A stretch of 64,000 nt of DNA from Pseudosporangium ferrugineum. Lineage in GTDB: Bacteria > Actinomycetota > Actinomycetes > Mycobacteriales > Micromonosporaceae. This document shows positions 58,453-64,000 of the stretch, piece by piece. The first letter of the stretch is position 1, and each line of letters begins with the position of its first letter. The notes under the pieces are model-generated. The model did not search any database. It saw only the letters and a list, made by a program, of their open reading frames with translations, and was not told where the DNA came from. The translations under genes were made by a program, and so were the position numbers. The stretch is from positions 1 to 64,000 of the forward strand of contig NZ_PVZG01000001.1 in the NCBI RefSeq assembly GCF_003002065.1. Reading direction: 5' to 3'.

Positions 58453-59595
58453 TCAGTCGCGGGTCAGGGCGCGGGAGATCACCAGTCGCTGGATCTGGTT
58501 GGTGCCCTCGACGATCTGCAGCACCTTCGCCTCGCGGAACCAGCGCTCGACCGGGTGGTCACTCACGTACCCCGCCCCGCCCAGCACCTGCACCGCGTCC
58601 GTCGTCACCTTCATCGCCACGTCGGTCGCGAAGAGTTTGGCCTTCGCCGCCTCCGTGGAGAACGGCCGGCCCGCGTCCTTGAGGCGCCCCGCGGCCAGGG
58701 TCAGCGCCCGGGCCGCCGCGATCTGCGTCGCCATGTCGGCCAGCATGAAGCCCACGCCCTGGAAGGCGGCGATCGGCTTGCCGAACTGGGTGCGTTCCTT
58801 CGCGTACGCGCAGGCGTGGTCCAGCGCCGCCTGGGCGAGTCCGACCGCGCACGCCGCGATGCCGAGGCGGCCGGTGTCCAGGGCCTCGAGGGCGATCCGG
58901 AAGCCCTGGCCCTCCTCGCCGACGAGGCGGTCGGCCGGGATGCGGGCGTCGTCGAGGACGATCTGGGCGGGCGGGGAGGCGCGCAGGCCCATGGTGCGTT
59001 CCGGCGCCTGGGGCAGCAGACCGGGCGTGTCGGCGTCGGCGAGCAGGCAGGAGATGCCGGCCGCCCCGGGGCCGCCGGTGCGGCAGAACACGTTGTAGAA
59101 GTCCGCCTGGCCGCCGTGGGTGATCCAGGCCTTGGTGCCGGTCACCACGTACCCGTCGCCGTCGCGGACCGCGCGGGTGGTCAGGGCGGCCGCGTCGCTC
59201 CCGCCCTGCGGCTCGGACAGGCAGTACGCCCCCAGCAGCTCGCCGCCGAGCATGTCGGGCAGGGACTTGCGCTGCCGCTCGGTGCCGTACGCGGCGACCG
59301 GGAAGCAGGCGAGGGTGTGCACGCTGACCGCCTCGGCGATGGCGAGCCACGAGGACGCCAGCGTCTCGAGGACCTGGAGGTACACCTCGTACGGCTGGCC
59401 CGCCCCACCGTCCGCCTCCGGGTAGGGCAGGCCGAGCAGCCCGGCGCGCCCGATGGTGCGCAGCACGTCCCGGGGGAACTCGCCCTCCTGCTCGTACCGG
59501 GCGGCGCGGGGCGCCAATTCGCCCTCCGCGATCTCCCGGGTGAGCCCCAGCAACTCGTACGCCTCTTCGGTGGGAAGGATCCGCTCGACCGTCAC
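58453..59595 (-). CDS. Acyl-CoA dehydrogenase
   Basis: 380 residues from GTG 59593-59595, the family's normal length. Signatures GAYCLSEPQGGSDAAAL, TGTKAWITHGGQADFYNVF and the catalytic Glu in QIVEGTNQIQRLVISRAL. FAD-dependent alpha,beta-desaturation of an acyl-CoA, short- or branched-chain type. Its upstream region has a perfect 12-bp palindrome. It could act on C4 acyl-CoAs from lysine breakdown, but nothing in the sequence fixes chain length. Confidence 0.9.
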   Translation of the reverse strand: MTVERILPTEEAYELLGLTREIAEGELAPRAARYEQEGEFPRDVLRTIGRAGLLGLPYPEADGGAGQPYEVYLQVLETLASSWLAIAEAVSVHTLACFPVAAYGTERQRKSLPDMLGGELLGAYCLSEPQGGSDAAALTTRAVRDGDGYVVTGTKAWITHGGQADFYNVFCRTGGPGAAGISCLLADADTPGLLPQAPERTMGLRASPPAQIVLDDARIPADRLVGEEGQGFRIALEALDTGRLGIAACAVGLAQAALDHACAYAKERTQFGKPIAAFQGVGFMLADMATQIAAARALTLAAGRLKDAGRPFSTEAAKAKLFATDVAMKVTTDAVQVLGGAGYVSDHPVERWFREAKVLQIVEGTNQIQRLVISRALTRD

Positions 59596-59606
59596 ACCGT
59601 TGAGCT

Positions 59607-59618
59607 TAACGGCCGTTA
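59607..59618. promoter_or_regulatory. Palindromic operator upstream of acyl-CoA dehydrogenase
   Basis: TAACGGCCGTTA, perfect 12-bp palindrome, centred 17 bases before the GTG start. Position and form fit a TetR-type repressor of fatty-acid or branched-chain catabolism. No such regulator is in the window. Confidence 0.55.
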
Positions 59619-59665
59619 GGGTGACCGTCAGCCCCGCCACGCCAACTCGGCACACCGCCCGAAAA

Positions 59666-59721
59666 CGGTCAGGCGGCGGCCAGCGCCGGGGACAGCGGGA
59701 CGGTCAGGCGGCGGCCAGCGC
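59666..59721. repeat. Duplicated 3' end of the exonuclease gene
   Basis: The 21-bp CGGTCAGGCGGCGGCCAGCG plus C occurs at 59666-59686 and 59701-59721. The second copy contains the true stop (TCA at 59704-59706 on this strand) and last codons of the exonuclease gene; the first lies just beyond. Confidence 0.9.
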
Positions 59722-60612
59722 GTCGACCAGGCGGCGGGCCGAGCCCGCCAGATTCCACCGCTCGGCGAGGGCGAGCAGCGCGTCCCCGTCGCGCGGCGCG
59801 CGGGGCAGTTCAGGATCAAAATCCGGCAACGGTACGTCCAGCGCCACCTTGCACACCGGCAGCGCCGCGGCCAGGTAGTCCTTGGCGGCGGCGAGCTTGG
59901 TGCGCACGCCCGGCGCGAAGCCCGAGTCCGGGTCGTCGAGGGCGGCCACGATCTGCTCGATGCCGCCGTACCGGGCGATCAGCCGGGCCGCCGTCTTCTC
60001 CCCCACCCCGGGCACGCCGGGCAGGCCGTCGCTGGGGTCGCCGCGCATCGCCGCGAAGTCCGCGTACCACCGGGCGGGGACGCCGTACTTGGCCTGGACC
60101 GCCGCGTCGTCGCTGTCCTCGAGCTTGGCCACGCCCCGGCCGCAGTAGAGCAGCCGGGTGCCGCGGTGGTCGTCGACGAGCTGGAACAGGTCGCGATCGC
60201 CGGAGACCACCTCGACCGGGGCCGGCTGGGTCGCGGCGAGGGTGCCCAGCACGTCGTCGGCCTCGTAGCCCTTGACGCCGAAGGCCGGGATCCCCACCGC
60301 CTCGAGCACCTGCAGCAGGACCGGGACCTGCTTCTCCAGCGCGGCGGGCACCTCTTCCACGTCGCCGTGGGCGACCCGGTGCTTCTTGTACGACGGCACG
60401 AGCGCGACCCGCCACGCCGGGCGCCAGTCCGCGTCCAGCGCGCACACCACGCGCCCCGGGCGCCGGGTGCGGATCAGCTGGGCGATCATGTCCAGGAAGC
60501 CCCGGATCGCGTTCACCGGCTCGCCGGCGTCCGTACGGGCGGCGGACTCGGGAATGCCGTGGAACGCCCGGAAATACAGGCTGGGTGCGTCGACGGCGAG
60601 TAGTGGTCTCAC
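59704..60612 (-). CDS. 5'-3' exonuclease / flap nuclease domain protein
   Basis: 302 residues from GTG 60610-60612. PIN-like nuclease domain with Asp clusters (LLAVDAPSLYFRAF, YEADDVLGTLA, VVSGDRDLFQLVDD) and a helix-hairpin-helix GLPGVPGVGEKTAARLIARYGG. It equals the N-terminal domain of DNA polymerase I without the polymerase, i.e. an ExoIX/Xni-type enzyme that processes flaps and RNA primers. Cytosolic. Confidence 0.92.
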   Translation of the reverse strand: MRPLLAVDAPSLYFRAFHGIPESAARTDAGEPVNAIRGFLDMIAQLIRTRRPGRVVCALDADWRPAWRVALVPSYKKHRVAHGDVEEVPAALEKQVPVLLQVLEAVGIPAFGVKGYEADDVLGTLAATQPAPVEVVSGDRDLFQLVDDHRGTRLLYCGRGVAKLEDSDDAAVQAKYGVPARWYADFAAMRGDPSDGLPGVPGVGEKTAARLIARYGGIEQIVAALDDPDSGFAPGVRTKLAAAKDYLAAALPVCKVALDVPLPDFDPELPRAPRDGDALLALAERWNLAGSARRLVDALAAA

Positions 60613-60707
60613 AGGGACGACCTTAAGCGGTGGGAGGCGGCGGGAACTTTTCCGGCCCGCCGGACGACTATGGGCGCGGCAGTCCCTCTCGGCGAAGGTG
60701 GTAAGGC

Positions 60708-61406
60708 GTGCGTAACGGAGTCCGGTCGGCAACGGTCAGTGTTCTCGCGGTGCTCGGGGTGCTCGCGGTGGGTGGTCCCGCCGCCGCGCACGTCGAGGTC
60801 AGCGCCGACAAGAATCAGGCCGGGGCGAGCGACGTGACGCTCACCTTCTCCGGCGAGGCGGAGAACGACGCGGCCGGCATCAGGAGCGAGCGCGTCGTGC
60901 TGCCCGAGGGGATCGCCCCGGACGCGGTGACGCTGGTGAAGGCGCCGGCGGGATGGACCTTCGCGCGGACGGCGGACGGCTTCACCGTGGGCGGCAAGGC
61001 GCTCAAGGTCGGCACCGACGCCGAGTGGAAGGTCAAGATCGCGAAGCTTCCGGACGGCGTGACGCGGCTGTCCTTCAAGACCCTGGAGACGTACGGCGAC
61101 GGCAAGGTCGCCCGCTGGATCGAGATCCAGAAGGAGGGCGCGGAGGAGCCGGAGAACCCGGCGCCGCTGATCACCCTGAAGCCGGGCCCGAAGCCCACCG
61201 CGACGTCGGCCACGCCCACCGCCACCGCTACGGCCTCGTCCGTGCCCCCGGCACCCGCGGCGAGCAGCGTCCCGCCGACCCTGGCGGCGGAACCGGTCTC
61301 CGACGCGTCGGACGACAGCGGCAGCACGTGGTGGATCTGGGTGGTGGCCGCGGTGCTGATCGTGGCCGCCGGCGGCTTCTTCCTGGCGCGCCGCCGCCGG
61401 AGCTGA
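60708..61406 (+). CDS. YcnI-like copper-binding membrane protein (DUF1775)
   Basis: 232 residues. Signal peptide 1-27 ends in GPAAA, so His 28 (AAHVEVSADK) becomes the mature N-terminus, the copper-binding His-brace residue of YcnI. The domain continues through KLPDGVTRLSFKTLETYGDGKVARWIEI with the conserved Trp. A Pro/Thr/Ser linker, one transmembrane helix near 208-228 and an RRRR tail follow. It is anchored outside the membrane. No copC/ycnJ neighbour is seen. Confidence 0.88.
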   Translation: MRNGVRSATVSVLAVLGVLAVGGPAAAHVEVSADKNQAGASDVTLTFSGEAENDAAGIRSERVVLPEGIAPDAVTLVKAPAGWTFARTADGFTVGGKALKVGTDAEWKVKIAKLPDGVTRLSFKTLETYGDGKVARWIEIQKEGAEEPENPAPLITLKPGPKPTATSATPTATATASSVPPAPAASSVPPTLAAEPVSDASDDSGSTWWIWVVAAVLIVAAGGFFLARRRRS

Positions 61407-61477
61407 GGCGCCGGCGGAGCCCGCCGGCGGGCCGCACGCTTTGTGTCGATCAAGCCTGAACCAGGCCGCGGCCTGGT

Positions 61478-61490
61478 TAGGGTCGGAAAT
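61478..61490 (+). promoter_or_regulatory. -10 box of a leaderless chemoreceptor transcript
   Basis: TAGGGT (61478-61483) is followed by seven bases and GTG 61491, with no ribosome site; this supports the GTG rather than ATG 61503 or the longer frame. Confidence 0.45.
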
Positions 61491-63110
61491 GTGATCGAAA
61501 CAATGCGGCGGTGGCGGATCGCCACCCGGGTCGTGCTGCTCGCCGGGCTGGGGGTGGTGGTCGCGGCGGTCCTGGTCGTGATCGCGGCGACCGGGTTCCA
61601 GGCCCAGCACCGGGCGAGCGAGGACGCGCGCGAGGCGATGCGGCTCACCGGGCAGGTGATGGAGGCGAAGTTCCGCACCGCCGACGTCGCCGGGTGGCAG
61701 ACCGGGTACGCCTTCGACTTCAACCGCGGCGTGGCGGGCGCGCTGTCCGACACCGAGGGGCAGCGCAAGCAGTTCCTCGACTCGGCCGCCGCGCTGCGCG
61801 CCGGATACGCCGGGATCGGCAACGAGACGCTGACCCCCGGCGAGCGGGCGCTGCTGGAGCAGGCGACCAGGTCGTTCGCGACCTTCCTGGAGATCGACCA
61901 GCGGATCGTGGCGGCGTACCGCAGCGGCACGCCCGCGTCGGTGAAGGCCGGCAACGAGCTGGCCTCCGGCGAGTCGCTCGACGCGTTCGGGAAGGCCGCG
62001 ACCGCCGCCAGCGACCTCGCCGCCACGGTCAGCGACCGGGGCATGGACACCGCCGCGTCGGCCGCGGCGTCGGCGCGGACCGGGCAGCGGACGGTGATCG
62101 TGGCGGGGATCGCCGGGCTGCTGCTGTCGATCCTCGTCGCCTGGGTCGTGTCGCGCAGCGTCTCCGGCCCGCTGCGCGCCCTCCAGCTGCGGCTCGTCGA
62201 CATCGCCGAGGGCGAGGGCGACCTGCGGGTGCGGCTGGCCGAGACCGGCCGGGACGAGCTCACCGCGGTGTCGCGCTCGTTCAACCGGTTCGTGGCCGGC
62301 ATCGCCGACGCGATGAGATCGGTCGACGAGCGCTCGCACCTGCTGGCCGACAAGTCTCAGCAGCTCACCGCGGTCTCCGGGGACCTGTCCGCCTCGGCCG
62401 ACGAGACGAGCCGGCGGGCCGCCGACGCCAGCAGCGCGGCCGAGCAGATCTCGGCGAGCGTGCACACGGTCGCCGCCGGCGCCGAGGAGATGGGTGCCTC
62501 GATCGGCGAGATCGCCCGCAGCGCCGGCGAGGCCGCCCGGGTCGCGGCGGACGCGGCCGGCATCTCCGCCGCCGTCACCGGCACCGTCGGCAAGCTGGGC
62601 GACTCCAGCCACCAGATCGGCGAGATCGCCAAGGTCATCAGCACCATCGCCGAGCAGACGAACCTGCTGGCCCTGAACGCGACGATCGAGGCCGCCCGCG
62701 CCGGCGAGCAGGGCAAGGGCTTCGCCGTGGTGGCCGGGGAGGTCAAGGAGCTGGCGTCGGAGACGGCCCGGGCCACCTCCGACATCGACGCCCGGATCGG
62801 CGCGATCCAGGCCGACACGGCCGAGGCGGTCCAGGCCATCGGCCGGATCAGCGAGGTGATCGACCGGATCAACACCCTGCAGACCACCATCGCGTCGGCC
62901 ATCGAGGAGCAGACCGCCACCACCGGGGAGATGAGCCGCAACATCGGCGACGTCGCCACCGGTTCCACGGGCATCAGCGCCGATGTGACCGCCGTCGCCG
63001 CCACGGCGGAGACCACCAACGCCGAGGTGGCGGCGATCCGCGGTGCGGCCGACGACCTCGCGCAGGTCTCGCAGGACCTGCAGTCGCTCGTCGGCCGCTT
63101 CCGGTTCTGA
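61491..63110 (+). CDS. Methyl-accepting chemotaxis protein
   Basis: 539 residues. First transmembrane helix about 14-36, extracytoplasmic four-helix sensor to about 200, second helix ([20 protein letters not shown], about 202-221), HAMP, and a signalling domain with the highly conserved hairpin tip [21 protein letters not shown]. It needs CheA/CheW encoded elsewhere. Presence suggests a flagellated stage, as in zoospore-forming Actinoplanes. Confidence 0.93.
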   Translation: MIETMRRWRIATRVVLLAGLGVVVAAVLVVIAATGFQAQHRASEDAREAMRLTGQVMEAKFRTADVAGWQTGYAFDFNRGVAGALSDTEGQRKQFLDSAAALRAGYAGIGNETLTPGERALLEQATRSFATFLEIDQRIVAAYRSGTPASVKAGNELASGESLDAFGKAATAASDLAATVSDRGMDTAASAAASARTGQRTVIVAGIAGLLLSILVAWVVSRSVSGPLRALQLRLVDIAEGEGDLRVRLAETGRDELTAVSRSFNRFVAGIADAMRSVDERSHLLADKSQQLTAVSGDLSASADETSRRAADASSAAEQISASVHTVAAGAEEMGASIGEIARSAGEAARVAADAAGISAAVTGTVGKLGDSSHQIGEIAKVISTIAEQTNLLALNATIEAARAGEQGKGFAVVAGEVKELASETARATSDIDARIGAIQADTAEAVQAIGRISEVIDRINTLQTTIASAIEEQTATTGEMSRNIGDVATGSTGISADVTAVAATAETTNAEVAAIRGAADDLAQVSQDLQSLVGRFRF

Positions 63111-63153
63111 CGCCGGGGAATCCGGCGTCGACAGCGATGGTGGGGCCGGACCC

Positions 63154-64000
63154 CTACGACGGCTCGTAGGCGAGGTTGGGGCGCAGCCAGCGCTCGACCT
63201 CCTCGACCGGCATGCCACGCCGCGCCGCGTAGTCCTCGATCTGGTCCCTGCCGAGCCGGCCGACGGTGAAGTAGCGCGACTGCGGGTGCGCGAAGATCAG
63301 GCCGCTGACCGCCGCCGCCGGGGTCATCGCGTACGACTCGGTGAGGTCGATGCCCAGCTCCCGGGCGCCCAGCAGGTCGAAGAGGTCCTTCTTCTCGCTG
63401 TGGTCGGGGCTGGCCGGGTAGCCGAGCGCCGGGCGGATGCCGCGGAACCGCTCGGCGTGCAGGTCGGCGAGGTCGGGGTCGGCGTCCGGCTCGAACCACT
63501 CGCGGCGGACCTGTAGGTGCAGGTGCTCGGCGAAGGCCTCGGCGAGGCGGTCGGCGAGCGCCTTGACCATGATCGACCGGTAGTCGTCGTGCTCGGCCTC
63601 GTAGCGCGCGGCCAGTTCCTCGGCGCCGTGGATGGCGACGGCGAAGCCGCCGAGGTGGTCGCCCTCGGGGGCGATGTAGTCGGCGAGGCTGCGGTTGGCC
63701 CGGCCGTCCGGCTTCTGCGTCTGCTGGCGCAGCATCGGGAAGCGGACGCCGTTGGCCAGGACGATGTCGTCGCCCTCGGCGTGGGCCGGCCAGAACGCGT
63801 ACGCGCCCCGGGCCCGGAACGAGCCGTCCGCGATGATCTTGTCGAGCATGGCGTTGGCGTCGTCGTAGAGCTCGCGGGCGACCGGCTGGTCGAGGATCGC
63901 CGGGAACTTGCCCTTGAGCTCCCACGCCAGGAACAGGAACTGCCAGTCGATCATCTCGCGCAGGGTGGCGAGGTCCGGCTCCACCGTGCGTACGCCCGTG
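63154..64000 (-). CDS. metH: Cobalamin-dependent methionine synthase, C-terminal part (partial)
   Basis: The frame is open to the right edge; about 282 residues are visible. This is the reactivation (AdoMet-binding) domain: RGIRPALGYPASPDHSEKKDLFDLL, DLTESYAMTPAAAVSGLIFAHPQSRYFTVGRLGRDQIEDYA. It rearms oxidised cobalamin by reductive methylation. The methyl-transfer and B12 domains lie beyond 64000. Third B12-linked function of the window. Confidence 0.95.
   Translation of the reverse strand, partial: TGVRTVEPDLATLREMIDWQFLFLAWELKGKFPAILDQPVARELYDDANAMLDKIIADGSFRARGAYAFWPAHAEGDDIVLANGVRFPMLRQQTQKPDGRANRSLADYIAPEGDHLGGFAVAIHGAEELAARYEAEHDDYRSIMVKALADRLAEAFAEHLHLQVRREWFEPDADPDLADLHAERFRGIRPALGYPASPDHSEKKDLFDLLGARELGIDLTESYAMTPAAAVSGLIFAHPQSRYFTVGRLGRDQIEDYAARRGMPVEEVERWLRPNLAYEPS

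Overview
The window is very GC-rich, densely coded DNA from an actinomycete. Markers are RbpA, a mycosin-type subtilase, a mycothiol-dependent isomerase-family protein, the paired lnt-ppm1 arrangement, many GTG starts, four-base ATGA/GTGA overlaps inside operons, and several starts that lie 6-7 bases after a -10 hexamer (leaderless type). The lysine aminomutase genes and overall style fit Micromonosporaceae such as Actinoplanes, but the genus is an inference.

Layout. 0-5.5 kb: end of a transposase-like gene, then a minus-strand operon of two dynamin-like GTPases, an acidic protein and a UMF1-type transporter. 5.6-9 kb: a large LuxR-type ATPase regulator with a small coupled HTH protein. 9-14.6 kb: decayed regulators, repeats, an acyltransferase, a VOC protein, a strong candidate for the chromosomal dif site and, about 0.5 kb away, a Xer-like tyrosine recombinase. 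14.6-24.6 kb: hybrid histidine kinase, hydrolase, ohr/ohrR, small enzymes, a TauE exporter, a Clp-N/HTH regulator with twin operators, and a membrane phosphoglycerol-transferase-like sulfatase. 23.7-29.1 kb: AraC regulator and a polyol-type ABC importer with a polyol dehydrogenase. 29-37.7 kb: lipoproteins, serine hydrolase, an ArsR-SRPBCC fusion, an NmrA reductase, a Vgb-like lyase, a DapA-like aldolase with divergent LysR, and a HAD phosphatase. 38-41.2 kb: mycosin, then a cobalamin riboswitch with cbtB-cbtA and a phosphatase-like gene. 41.2-48.3 kb: patchwork intergenic DNA with a 22-G tract, a coiled-coil zinc protein, a frameshifted repeat protein, rbpA, fxsA and ppm1-lnt. 48.3-56.3 kb: a lysine beta/epsilon-aminomutase gene set (kamA, kdd, kamD, kamE, kal and an accessory ATPase). 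56-64 kb: CsbD, methyltransferase, Lrp regulator, acyl-CoA dehydrogenase, 5'-3' exonuclease, YcnI-like copper protein, chemoreceptor and the 3' part of metH.

Themes. Three B12-linked functions lie here: cobalt uptake under a riboswitch, the B12-dependent KamDE mutase and B12-dependent MetH. Several intergenic regions are built from short copies of internal pieces of genes that are intact elsewhere in the window. Many genes end in, or are directly followed by, unrelated short tandem duplications. Four one-component regulators (two TetR, one MarR, one PadR) survive only as fragments. All coordinates were read by eye; no alignment or database search was run.
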